From positions 1,178,001 through 1,242,000 of the forward strand of contig CAWHZD010000004.1 in the NCBI GenBank assembly GCA_963833745.1: a stretch of DNA of 64,000 nucleotides, in the 5' to 3' direction. A program made the translations under genes and the position numbers. The notes under the pieces are model-generated. The model was not told where the DNA came from and made no database searches. It saw nothing but the letters and a program-made list of their open reading frames with translations. Below, one piece after another: positions 45,373 to 54,251 of this stretch (its first letter is position 1; every line of letters starts with the position of its first letter). This DNA is from AP-15 sp963833745 (GTDB lineage Bacteria; Pseudomonadota; Alphaproteobacteria; ATCC43930; CGMCC-115725).

Positions 45373-46920
45373 ATGCCGATGAGGAACCGCCCCTTGCCCG
45401 GTCGCCACATCACCGATTGCCAGATGAGGCTGTTCATGAGTTTCCGCCAGACCGAAACGGCGAGCGTTGCCGCGGCCAAAGCCGGGTTCAGCGCCGCCAC
45501 CGCCTATCGCATCGAACAGGACCCGCGGCTCCCGTCACAACGGAAAGCACCGCGCGGGCGCCGGCGGCATGACCCGCTCGCTGCGGTTTGGGATAGTGAG
45601 GTGGTGCCCCTGCTCAAGAGCGCCCCGGGCCTGCGGCCGATCGCCATTTTCGACGAGATCCGGCGGCGCCATCCCGAGACTGGCGCCGGCATCCGCCGCA
45701 CCTTGGAGCGGCGCATCCGCTCGTGGCGGGCGCTGTACGGCGCCGAGCAGGACGTCATCTTCCGGCAGGAACATCCGCCAGGCCGGCTCGGGCTGTCCGA
45801 TTTCACCGAGATGCGCGATCGCGGCGTCAGCATCGCCGGCGCGCCGCTCGATCATCGGCTCTACCATTTCCGGCTGGCCTTCTCGGGCTGGGAGCACGCC
45901 CATGTCGTGCTCGGCGGCGAAAGCTTCGTGGCGCTGGCCGAGGGGTTGCAGAACGCGCTGTGGGCGCTCGGCCTCGCACCCTTGCAGCATCGTAGCGACA
46001 GCCTGTCGGCGGCCTTCCGCAACCTCGACCGTGACGCGCGGGAGGATCTCACGCGTCGCTACGAGGCGCTGTGTGCCCATTACGGCATGGAGCCGACCCG
46101 CAACAATCGCGGCGTGGCGCACGAGAACGGCTCGATCGAAAGCCCGCACGGCCATCTCAAGCAGGCGATCGAGGACGCGCTCCTGCTGCGGGGCACGCGC
46201 GACTTCGTCGATCTGAATGCCTATCGTCGTTTCATCGACGAGATCGTCGGGCAGCGCAACGTTCGCAACAATAAGCGCCTCGATCTCGAGCGCTCGGCCC
46301 TGCAATTGCTGGCGGCGCGGTGGACGACGGATTACGAGGAGACGTTCGTCAGTGTCACCTCGACGAGCGGCTTCATCCTCAAGAGGGTGTTCTATTCGGT
46401 GCCGTCGCGCCTGATCGGCCATCGGCTGCGCGTGCGGCTCTACGATGACCGGCTGGAATGCTTCCTCGGCGCGACGCCGCTGATGACGCTGCGGCGCGGA
46501 CGTCCGCACGCCGACCGCAAGCACGGTCACGTGGTCGATTACCGGCACGTCATCCATGCCCTGCGCTGCAAGCCGATGGCCCTGCTCAACCTGGTCTATC
46601 GCGAGCAGCTCTTTCCGCGCCGTGCTTATCAGCGCGCCTTCGAAGCGCTGCTGGAGGGCGGCGGCGAGAAGCCGGCGTGCCGCACCATGGTCGGGCTGCT
46701 GGCGCTGGCCCATGATCGGGCTTGCGAGGCCGAACTCGCCGAGGCCATCGAGGCCGAGCTCGATGCCGGCAGATTGCCCGATCTCGGTCTGCTCGAACGA
46801 CGCTTCGCGCCCGATCCCGCCGCCATTCCCGACATCGCCGTCGAATTGGTGCCGCTGCATCTTTACGACGAGCTCGGCACCGTCCGGCCCCTGGACCAAG
46901 CACTGGGGGGTGCAGCATGA
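45373..46920 (+). CDS. istA: IS21-family transposase IstA
   Basis: 515 residues from ATG 45373 (a longer frame begins at 45259, but family proteins start at MPxRxxPGRHITD). HTH: MRLFMSFRQTETASVAAAKA. rve domain: LGLSDFTEMRDRGVSIAGAP, then AALGLAPLQHRSDSLSAAF-type second acidic region, then NRGVAHENGSIESPHGHLKQ with the Glu. C-terminal RVFYSVPSRLIGHRLRVRLY. The stop overlaps istB by ATGA. Confidence 0.92.
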   Translation: MPMRNRPLPGRHITDCQMRLFMSFRQTETASVAAAKAGFSAATAYRIEQDPRLPSQRKAPRGRRRHDPLAAVWDSEVVPLLKSAPGLRPIAIFDEIRRRHPETGAGIRRTLERRIRSWRALYGAEQDVIFRQEHPPGRLGLSDFTEMRDRGVSIAGAPLDHRLYHFRLAFSGWEHAHVVLGGESFVALAEGLQNALWALGLAPLQHRSDSLSAAFRNLDRDAREDLTRRYEALCAHYGMEPTRNNRGVAHENGSIESPHGHLKQAIEDALLLRGTRDFVDLNAYRRFIDEIVGQRNVRNNKRLDLERSALQLLAARWTTDYEETFVSVTSTSGFILKRVFYSVPSRLIGHRLRVRLYDDRLECFLGATPLMTLRRGRPHADRKHGHVVDYRHVIHALRCKPMALLNLVYREQLFPRRAYQRAFEALLEGGGEKPACRTMVGLLALAHDRACEAELAEAIEAELDAGRLPDLGLLERRFAPDPAAIPDIAVELVPLHLYDELGTVRPLDQALGGAA

Positions 46921-47690
46921 AGACGACCGATCCGATCGACGCCGCCCGTCTCGCGCTGCTCCTCGCCGAGTTGCGACTTCCCGCCGTCAAGCAGGTCTGG
47001 GCCGACCTCGCCGCTCAGGCCGACAAGGAGGGCTGGCCGGCGGCCCGCTTCCTTGCCGCCTTGGCCGAGCATGAGATGGCCGAGCGCAGCCGTCGCCGCA
47101 TCGAACGCCATCTCGCCGAAGCCCGGCTACCGCCCGGCAAGACCATTGACACCTTCGACTTCGAGGCCGTCCCGGTCGTCAGCAAGGCCCAGGTCATGGC
47201 GCTGGCGGCCGGTGATGCCTGGTTGGACAAGGGCGCCAATTTGATCCTGTTCGGGCCGCCCGGCACCGGCAAGAGTCACTTGGCGGCAGCTCTCGGCTTC
47301 GCCCTCGTCGAAAATGGCTGGCGCGTGCTGTTCGCCCGGACCACCGACCTCGTCCAGCGGCTGCAAATCGCCCGCCGCGAACTCGCTCTCGAAGCTGCCA
47401 TCGCCAGGCTCGACAAATACCATCTGCTGATCCTCGACGACCTCGCCTATGTCACCAAGGATCAGGCCGAAACCAGCGTCCTATTCGAGCTGATCGGCGC
47501 CCGATACGAGCGGCGATCCCTGCTGGTCACCGCCAACCAGCCGTTCGGCGAATGGGGAAAGATCTTCCCCGACCAGGCGATGACGCTGGCCGTCGTCGAT
47601 CGCCTGGTCCACCACGCCACGATCTTCGAGATGAACGTCGAGAGCTATCGACGCCGCACCGCCCTGGAACGCAAACGCGGCTTCAGCTGA
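46917..47690 (+). CDS. istB: IS21-family helper ATPase IstB
   Basis: 257 residues. Walker A LFGPPGTGKSHLAAALG, Walker B HLLILDDLAYVTKDQAETSV, sensor LLVTANQPFGEWGKIFPDQA. It starts at ATG 46917 inside the istA stop. Complete. Confidence 0.93.
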   Translation: MKTTDPIDAARLALLLAELRLPAVKQVWADLAAQADKEGWPAARFLAALAEHEMAERSRRRIERHLAEARLPPGKTIDTFDFEAVPVVSKAQVMALAAGDAWLDKGANLILFGPPGTGKSHLAAALGFALVENGWRVLFARTTDLVQRLQIARRELALEAAIARLDKYHLLILDDLAYVTKDQAETSVLFELIGARYERRSLLVTANQPFGEWGKIFPDQAMTLAVVDRLVHHATIFEMNVESYRRRTALERKRGFS

Positions 47691-48898
47691 CGGCCCAGCG
47701 ACAAGCAAGACTGGCATCTCAGTGTCGCGCCGCGACACTCAAATCGCCGCGCGCCCTCTTGCGCGACAATAACAACGCGACGATCATAGCCGCGCCGCGA
47801 CGCCGGGATTCTCATCCTGATTGTCGCCGTCTTCCCATCCTGATTGCCGCGCTACAATCACCGATACGCTCAGCCCCTGCCGGTGAAGATCCAAGATCAT
47901 GACGAGCTCCCCCAGTTGGATCACCGTCCCCCCTCCCGCCACTGCGGAAGGGATCATCGGACGACGCGCCGCCCGGCTTCCCGGGGCGCGCCCCGGAAAG
48001 CCGGGCATCACACCTGGGGAATATTCAAACGGCGCTTCTGGGGAGAATCACTCCGGCGGTCACACCGGCCGACGAGATCGAGCGGCTGTGCGCGATCGTC
48101 GCCGCGATGAAGATCAGGACGACCAACCGAAAAGGCCGCCATCTGTCGACGGTGCGGGTGCTGGAATTGTTGGAGAAGCACGGGGTCGACACCCCGGATG
48201 GGTTCGTCAAGCTCGACAAGAACCGTATCACCGCCTCCACCCTCAACCGGCATCTGAGCCGGCTTGGCTATGATCACCAGCGCATGATCCGCGAGCCGCC
48301 GGCGGTTCGCTCCCAGGCGGAGCATTCGAACGCGCTCTGGCACTTCGACATGAGCCCGTCGGACCTGAAGCAGCTCAGGGTACCGCCGTGGATCGATCCG
48401 GATCGCCAGGGCGCGCCGAGCCTGATGCTGTTTTCCGTCGTCGATGACCGTTCGGGCACCGCCTATCAGGAATACCGCTGCGTCTATGGCGAGGAGGTCG
48501 AGGCGGCTCTCAAATTTCTGTTCAACGCCATGGCGCCCAAGGCGAACCAAGGCAATCCCTTGCAGGGCATCCCATCCACCCTCCACCTCGACAACGGCCC
48601 CGTCGCGAAGTCGGGGGTCTTCAAACGGGTGATGGAAAGCCTCGGCGTCGCGGTTATCCCGCACATGCCTGCCGGGTCTGACGGCCGCCGCACGACGGCC
48701 CGCGCCAAGGGTAAAGTCGAGCGGCCCTTCCGAACCGTGAAAGAAGCCCACGAGACCCTCTATCACTTTCATTGGCCGTGACAATGAATATTGGCCCACT
48801 TATGCTGACGAATTCTGGCCCACCCCCGGTGTCTTTGACCTGCTGAGCCGGGCCGAGGCCGGGCTCAGCAGGTCAGCGTCGCTTTTCCATCCTCTCCT

Positions 48899-49663
48899 TC
48901 ACGTTTTGCCGCCCTTTCGTTGTGCCGTGGTCCGGCGGAACCGGTAGGAGTCCGCGCCGGTGGTGATGATGTGCGCCTGGTCGGTCAGACGATCGATCAG
49001 CGCCTTGCACAGCCGCGGATTGGGGATCACCTGCGACCACTCGGAGAATGGCAGGTTGGTGGTGACGATCACCGCCGCTTTTTCGGCGCGGTCGGCGACC
49101 ACCTGGAACATCAGCTCGGATGCGGTTTCGGCGAGCGGGACGTAGCCCAGTTCGTCGATACAGATCAGATCGAGCCGTTCCCACCGGCCCAACGCGCGGC
49201 TGAGTTGGTTGGCATGCGTCGCCTCCGCCAGTTCGTTGATCAGCGCCGTCGCGGTGGTGAATCGCACCCGCCGGCGCTGGCGGCAGGCCGCCACGCACAA
49301 GCCCGTCGCCAGATGGGTTTTCCCCGTCCCGGCCTCGCCGACCAGCAGGATCGGTTCAGCCTTGGCCACGTAATCGCCCTCAGCCAGCGTGCGCAGTTGC
49401 GCAGCCGAGACGCCGGAGTGGTCAAACTCGAACCCATCCAGCGTCTTCATCCGCGGCAGCTTCGCCTCATGCAGCAGCCGGGTGATGGCGCGGCTCTCCC
49501 GCTCCTCCATCTCGGCCGCCAGCAGCGCCTCGAGGTAACCCAGATGGGATTGGTTTTCTCGCGTGGCGGCATCGGCCAGACGGGAGAACTGCGTGCCGAT
49601 CGTTGGCATCCGCAACGTCTTGCAGTGCTGACGGATGGCCTGATCCTGAAGCTCGGCCATCAT
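48899..49663 (-). CDS. istB: IS21 helper ATPase IstB, copy 2
   Basis: 254 residues, identical to the product at 23588-24352 except RVRFTTATAL in place of RVQFTTATAL. The Walker A and B motifs are conserved. Start at 49663 within the istA stop. Confidence 0.95.
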   Translation of the reverse strand: MMAELQDQAIRQHCKTLRMPTIGTQFSRLADAATRENQSHLGYLEALLAAEMEERESRAITRLLHEAKLPRMKTLDGFEFDHSGVSAAQLRTLAEGDYVAKAEPILLVGEAGTGKTHLATGLCVAACRQRRRVRFTTATALINELAEATHANQLSRALGRWERLDLICIDELGYVPLAETASELMFQVVADRAEKAAVIVTTNLPFSEWSQVIPNPRLCKALIDRLTDQAHIITTGADSYRFRRTTAQRKGGKT

Positions 49664-51201
49664 GCCGTCCCCGCGCAGGGACCCGACAGCAGCGTGTCGT
49701 AGTCGGCGAGATATGGCAGAGGCCGGTCGTAGCGGGCCAATGCACCGACATCGATCGGCTCGGGTTTGGCCTTGTGCAGCCCTGCTTCGGTCAGCAGATA
49801 CCGCACCGCCGCCACGTCGCAGGCACCGAGCGACACCGTGGAGGCGACCGCCGTGCGCAGCCGGTCGTGGCCAAACTCTTGGCCTAGCGCCAGCACAGCC
49901 ACCATGGCGCGGGTGCCGTTCTGCTTGCCGTGCCGCCCTTGCAGCCGGGTCCAGAGCTCGTCGTAACAAGCAGGCCAGAGACCCGTCGCGCGCCATTGCG
50001 CCAACGGTTTCGAGCCTGCGAACGCGCCCGGCTTGTGGCTCAGCACGTCGAGGTAATGCTCGAGGTCGAGGACATGCTGGCGGCGGCTGTGACAACGTTC
50101 ATGACGGGCAATCAGGCGCCCAGCGTGCCAGATCTCGACATGCAGCGGATGGACGCGTGCCTCCACCCGGGTGCCCGCACGGATCGGCACCGAGTAGAAG
50201 TTGGTTTTCACCGTGACGCAGCCTTGCTTGTCCACCAGCGGGAACACGATCTCGGCCAGGTCGAGACCCTCGGCCGCGCAGGCCAGCAGGTGGCCACGCT
50301 CGACCGCCATCGCAGCGCCGATCGTCTCGCCGCGTCCAGCCAGGATCCGCGCTTCGTCCGCGCGGCAGGCCGTCACCAGCAGCGCGTTGAAGGCGTCGAG
50401 GTCAGCAACACACGGAACGGGCACCAGATGGTTGCGCCGGAAATAACCGCCTTCGCCCTCAACACCGCCCTTCTCATGCCCTTCACCAGGCGTGCAGAAT
50501 TCCGCGGCAAACCGCCAGTGCGAGCGGAATGCCATGAACCGCACCGTTTCTTCTCGGCGGTGACCGCGCAGGATCTTGCGCACGGCGCTGGCCAAGTTGT
50601 CGTAGCGCAGCAGGAGGAAGACGCCGCCGAAGTAGGCGAAGGCGTGCTCGTGCGCTTCGAGGAAGGCCTGCTGCGTCGCGTGCAGGTAGGCCCGGTGGAA
50701 GGCCGCCCCGCTGGCCATCGAGCGCATGGCGAACACCTGGACCTTGGTCCGCTCGTCGCCGAGATCGACCCAGGCTTCATACCAGTCGACCTGTGCTTCT
50801 TGAGCCCAACTGTAACTTTGCGGCACAAACGTCTCCCGCCGCAGAAGCCCCAGCTGGTGTTTACGTTCACGGACGTGGTTGCGCACCGTCGACTCCGCGA
50901 CCGTGGCGTCCGGGAACTCGGTCAGGATCCGGCGATAGAGCCGCCGCGCAGTGTGACGCTGCTTGCGCGGCGCGTGGCGATCCTCGTCCAGCACCTTGTC
51001 GATGAAGGCCGCCACCGCACTAAGCTTCGGCTTGGTCCTCGGCGGGTAGTGGTGCTTCGGCGGCAGCGCGCTGCCGATCGCCTGGCGCACAACACGCCGA
51101 TGCACTCCGAACTTCGCGGCAACACCCGCGATCGTGCCGATCCCAAACTCATGCTCGCGACGAAGCTGCTCGAACAAATCCACTTTGGCTCTCCAGTCCA
51201 C
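49660..51201 (-). CDS. istA: IS21 transposase IstA, copy 2
   Basis: 513 residues with the same sequence as the product at 22050-23591. The catalytic acidic residues lie in EAQVDWYEAWVDL, LLLRYDNLASAV and KGGVEGEGGYF. Both copies are full length, so either could supply transposase for the other. Confidence 0.95.
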   Translation of the reverse strand: MDWRAKVDLFEQLRREHEFGIGTIAGVAAKFGVHRRVVRQAIGSALPPKHHYPPRTKPKLSAVAAFIDKVLDEDRHAPRKQRHTARRLYRRILTEFPDATVAESTVRNHVRERKHQLGLLRRETFVPQSYSWAQEAQVDWYEAWVDLGDERTKVQVFAMRSMASGAAFHRAYLHATQQAFLEAHEHAFAYFGGVFLLLRYDNLASAVRKILRGHRREETVRFMAFRSHWRFAAEFCTPGEGHEKGGVEGEGGYFRRNHLVPVPCVADLDAFNALLVTACRADEARILAGRGETIGAAMAVERGHLLACAAEGLDLAEIVFPLVDKQGCVTVKTNFYSVPIRAGTRVEARVHPLHVEIWHAGRLIARHERCHSRRQHVLDLEHYLDVLSHKPGAFAGSKPLAQWRATGLWPACYDELWTRLQGRHGKQNGTRAMVAVLALGQEFGHDRLRTAVASTVSLGACDVAAVRYLLTEAGLHKAKPEPIDVGALARYDRPLPYLADYDTLLSGPCAGTA

Positions 51202-52039
51202 TCCAGGTCCCCCGATCCAATCGGGGCGACCCTAGGTTGAGGGGCGGGGGGTGGGCCAAAATTCGCCAGCATTGCTGGGCCAAAATTCGATAGCAGAGCC
51301 ATTTCATCAGCCCGAGAGCGAGGAAGAGGCGAACCAATGGCTGGCGCGGTACATCGACACCTACAACGCCAAGGATCATCGCAGCGAGCCGCACTCGCGG
51401 GTTGACGACTGGCTGGCGCATCTGCCCGTCGAGGGCCTCCGCCAGATGTGCGTCTGGGAGCGGTTCTGCGCCTTTGCGCGCGAGCCCGAACGGCGTCTGG
51501 TCGGCATCGACTGCCGCTTGAGCGTCGCCGGCGTTGCCTACGAGGTCGATCCGGAACTCGCCGGCGAGACCGTCGTGGTCTGGTGGGGCCTGTTCGATCA
51601 GGAGCTTTGGGTCGAGCGCGGCGAGGAGCGCTTTGGACCGTTTCATCCCATTGGCGGCCCCATCCCGCTGCACCGCTATCGCAAGCACCGGAAATCGCGT
51701 CGGGAGATGCGAGCCGAGCAGGTTGCGGTGCTTGCCGACAAGCTGGTGCTGCCGCGCGCGGCGGTCTCCGGCGAGGATGGTGTGGTCGAGGTGCGCACCG
51801 CCGCCGCAATCCTCATGCAGCCCTTCCGCGACCCCGACCCGTTTCACGAACTGACCTTTGCCGGCCCGCTGGCCGCCCGCCGCGCCATTGCTGACGAGAT
51901 CAGGCTGCCGCTCGCCAAGCTGTCGGATGAGGATCGCGCCTTCGTCGATGCGCTGCTCGCGAGGACGCTGGCCCGTGCCGAGGTCCTGGCGGCGGTGCGC
52001 GAACATTTTCCGCCGGGGACCCGCAGGAAGCTCTGATGC

Positions 52040-52480
52040 TTGACCGAAGTGATGCAGCACTATGGCTTGACCCGTCCGCCGGTCGACGCCGGCTTTTTCG
52101 AGACCGAGCACCACGCCCAGGTGGCGTGCGACATCCAGGCCGCGATCACGCGCGGCGGCCTGATCGCGCTGACCGCGATCATCGGTGCCGGCAAGACTGT
52201 TCTGACGCGCCGCCTGCGCGCCGAACTCGAGCGTGAAGACAAGGTGATCGTGTCGCGCTCGCTGTCCCTGGACAAGACCAGGATCGCGATGCCCTTGCTC
52301 GTGGCCGCCCTGTTTTACGATCTCTCGCCCGAGAAGAATGTGGCGATCTCGAACAACTCCGAGCGGCGCGAACGCGACCTGCGGGACTTGTTTCGGCGGG
52401 CCAAGAAGCCCGTGGCGCTGTTCGTCGACGACGCCCACGACCTGCATCCGAAGACGCTCGTCGCGCTGAAGCGCCCCTGC
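52040..52480 (+). pseudogene. TniB/ExeA-like transposition ATPase, 3' truncated
   Basis: The frame starts TTG 52040 or ATG 52052 (MQHYGLTRPPVDAGFFETEH), has Walker A TAIIGAGKTVLTRRLRAELE and Walker B VALFVDDAHDLHPKTLVALK, then breaks at ~52480 where an IS21 remnant begins. It follows the DDE transposase by 3 bp, as in Tn7/Tn5053-like A-B pairs. The last third is missing. Confidence 0.75.
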
Positions 52481-53204
52481 GGCTCATAGAGGCAGGCCTT
52501 GATGACAGCGACCCCCGCTTTCGCGAGGGCAGGCTCTTGGTGTTGTCCGGCACCAACAGGTTGGGCACCCCGCCGATCGCTTCGAACGCGCGGGTGTGGG
52601 CACCGATCCAGTCGACGAGTGCCTGGGTCCAGCTGGCCTCGGCATAGGTGAAGTTCGAGGCGCCCATGACGGCGACAAAAATCTGCGCCGCTCGCGTCTT
52701 GCCGCTCAGCCGATCGATGATCACCGGCACCGTGTCGCCGGCGTAATCGACAAACAACTTGTCGCCGCCGGCGTGGGTCTGCCGCATCGTGACCGAGACC
52801 CGCGATGCCCAGCCGCGATAAAGCTCGCAGAACCGCGAGTAGCGATAGCCGTCGGGATGTTGTTCGATATACTCGTCCTACAGGACCTGGAGCGTGACGT
52901 GCTTGCGCTTGAGCTCCCGATGGATCGCGGCGAAATCGGGTTCGGCACGGCGACGGTGCCCCTGCTTGGTGCCGACCGCGGTAAAGAGCCGTGCTTCGAG
53001 CACAGCGTCGGTCATCTCGGTCGGCAATGGCCAGCCGAGACCGGCGGCAGCGAGCCGCTGCAACGTCAACCGGACGGTCGATGACGCCACGCCGACCCGG
53101 CGGGCGATCTCGTTGCCGGATACCCCGGCGGCCTTCAACCGAAGCACGTCGCGCACCTGGCGCATCGCGATCCTCTCTGCTGGCATCGTCCTCTCCCGTG
53201 GCAA
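52480..53204 (-). pseudogene. istA: Truncated istA with nonsense and insertion
   Basis: N-terminal HTH VSGNEIARRVGVASSTVRLT. A TAG at 52878-52880 replaces the Trp codon expected before DEYIEQHPDGYRYSRFCELY. The rve start KLFVDYAGDTVPVIIDRLSG and VLVPDNTK-type block follow. At 52513-52535 a 23-bp palindromic insertion separates this from VAVIKACLYEPQ, after which the gene ends. Inactive. Confidence 0.8.
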
Positions 53205-53260
53205 GCCAAAAAAGAGACGCTATGCGGCCAGCAGAGACGCCGTTCGGCCGGCGCCTACCC

Positions 53261-53375
53261 GGGCGACATCATCCCGGAATGGCGGGCGAAATCATCTCGG
53301 AACGCCGAGCGAGATCAAATCGGAACGGTGAGCGACGTCATCTCGGATTCGCGGGCGACTTCCGTCGGAATCAGC
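53261..53375. repeat. Five 23-bp direct repeats at an IS21 end
   Basis: Units start at 53261, 53284, 53307, 53330 and 53353, each a form of GGGCGACATCATCTCGGAA. The period is exactly 23 bp. IS21-type elements carry such multiple terminal repeats as transposase-binding sites, and the group is upstream of an istA frame. Confidence 0.85.
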
Positions 53376-53382
53376 ATCGGCG

Positions 53383-53850
53383 GGCTCGCCGCTGCAATAC
53401 AGCGACCACCAGATCGGACGGGGCCCGGCTTTTTGAGAGAAAGCCTGCGCCTTGTCGGTCGAAGGGATCGTCTCGAAACGTGTTGATGCGCCCTATGCAC
53501 CAGGCAATCGCGGCTTGTGGCTCAAGGTCAAATACCTCAACCGCGAGGAATTCGTCGTGATCGGGTGGACCGATCCCGAGGGCTCGCGGCCGTTTCTCGG
53601 CGCCCTGCTGCTCGGCTACTACGATCCTGACGGAAAACTCGTTTATGCCGGTCGTGTCGGCACCGGGATCAACCAGGCCGAGCTCGGTCGGCTATGGCGG
53701 CGGCTGCAACCGCTGGCGATCGACAAGATGCCGCTCCACGTCGCGCCGCCGCGTTCAACCCGTTTCGGATCGCCGCTCGTTCTCAGCGACGTGCATTGGG
53801 TACGCCCCGAGCTCGTCGCCGAGGTCAAATTCCTGGATCGGGGCGGCACC
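53383..53850 (+). pseudogene. Fragment of DNA ligase D (ligase domain)
   Basis: The first frame reads PLQYSDHQIGRGPAF to ~53435. One frameshift follows, then KACALSVEGIVSKRVDAPYA, KVKYLNREEFVVIGWTDPEG, FLGALLLGYYDPDGKLVYAG and VHWVRPELVAEVKFLDR. This spans the end of the nucleotidyltransferase core (the conserved GIVSKR) and the OB fold of LigD. The polymerase and phosphoesterase domains are absent. It is a remnant bordered by the IS21 repeats on the left. Confidence 0.8.
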
Positions 53851-54121
53851 GCTGCGGCCGACGACGCAGCGGCTCGTCGAGGGTCGCGCCGTCTATCTCG
53901 ACGATTTGAGCCTGAAGTGCATGCTGCTCGCCGCATCCTTGCGTCGGCCGCACGCGCCTGCCACGAGCGTCTCCAGATGAGACATCGAGCTTTCCCGAGG
54001 CGTTTGCCGCCGCATGGTATCCCACCCGAAATTATATTTGTGGGGTCCGCGTAAGGTCCGCAAACTTTTGAAGTCAGCAAACCGCCTTCTAATCCACCAC
54101 CTACCATGTTGATTTAATTGG

Positions 54122-54195
<74 letters not shown>

Positions 54196-54251
54196 GTCGC
54201 GGGACGCGCTTTATAGCAAAACCGCCGCGGTCTGTCGAGATGGCGGGCCGA

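Larger units (their letters stand above)
45205..47847 (+). mobile_element. Nested IS21-family element
   Basis: 2643 bp. Inverted termini are related: GCAAACAGGTTGAGAGGCGG on the left and the complement of GCAATCAGGATGGGAAGACG on the right, each followed by CAATCAGGATGAGAA. CGCG at 45201-45204 and 47848-47851 fits a 4-bp duplication. It carries intact istA and istB in the + direction and is unrelated in sequence to the two copies at 21950 and 48773. Confidence 0.82.
43998..47924 (-). pseudogene. istA: IstA split by a nested IS21 element
   Basis: The N-terminal bit is at 47848-47924 (VIQLGELVMILDLHRQGLSV), and the main part is at 43998-45200 (IARRVGIDRKTVRKYIERGL, the DDE core with AQVDFAHFEVIFTDEPSAMR, and RRVSHEGMVSIGGNLYSVPD). 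Between them lies the 2643-bp IS21 at 45205-47847 with a 4-bp CGCG duplication. Even after removing it, the two parts differ in frame by about 20 extra bases near the junction, so this istA was damaged independently. Confidence 0.8.
43070..48064 (-). mobile_element. IS21-family element interrupted by another IS21
   Basis: Ends are TGTCAATGCCGAATGAATTT (43070) and the complement of TGTGACCGCCGGAGTGATTC (48064). Both ends repeat a TTCCCCA motif at ~26-bp spacing (seen twice at each end). The outer part holds istB and a split istA. A second IS21 (45205-47847) sits inside istA. The two outer flanks do not form a target duplication and belong to unrelated genes, so the locus was rearranged after insertion. 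Confidence 0.8.
48773..51301 (-). mobile_element. IS21-family element, copy 2 (inverse orientation)
   Basis: 2529 bp, the same ends as copy 1 in reverse. TTTCAT is duplicated at 48767-48772 and 51302-51307. Only one coding difference from copy 1 was noticed (an Arg/Gln codon in istB). It interrupts the DDE transposase gene. Confidence 0.95.
48065..52036 (+). pseudogene. Mu/Tn7-like DDE transposase, 5' truncated and split by IS21
   Basis: The frame begins at the IS boundary (ADEIERLCAIVAAMKIRTTN) and carries the rve core: WHFDMSPSDLKQLRV (Asp), STLHLDNGPVAKSGVFKRVM (Asp) and RTTARAKGKVERPFRTVKEA (Glu). It is cut at 48772 and continues at 51308 in frame (YHFH then QPESEEEANQWLARYIDTYN), through a Mu-C-like domain, to 52036. 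The IS21 copy separates the halves with a TTTCAT duplication. The N-terminal DNA-binding part is lost. A TniB/ExeA-like ATPase gene follows directly, so this was a two-gene transposase module. Confidence 0.82.
52480..53375 (-). mobile_element. Remnant of a fourth IS21-type element
   Basis: It holds the 5' two-thirds of an istA gene and, upstream of it, one intact end with five 23-bp repeats. The other end and istB are missing, cut at the ATPase fragment. The right border lies next to the LigD fragment. Confidence 0.75.

Noticed and set aside
53261..53375. Possible CRISPR or iteron array
   Set aside because: The units are contiguous 23-bp degenerate repeats without spacers, adjacent to an istA frame, so an IS21 terminus fits better. 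No replication initiator gene is near.
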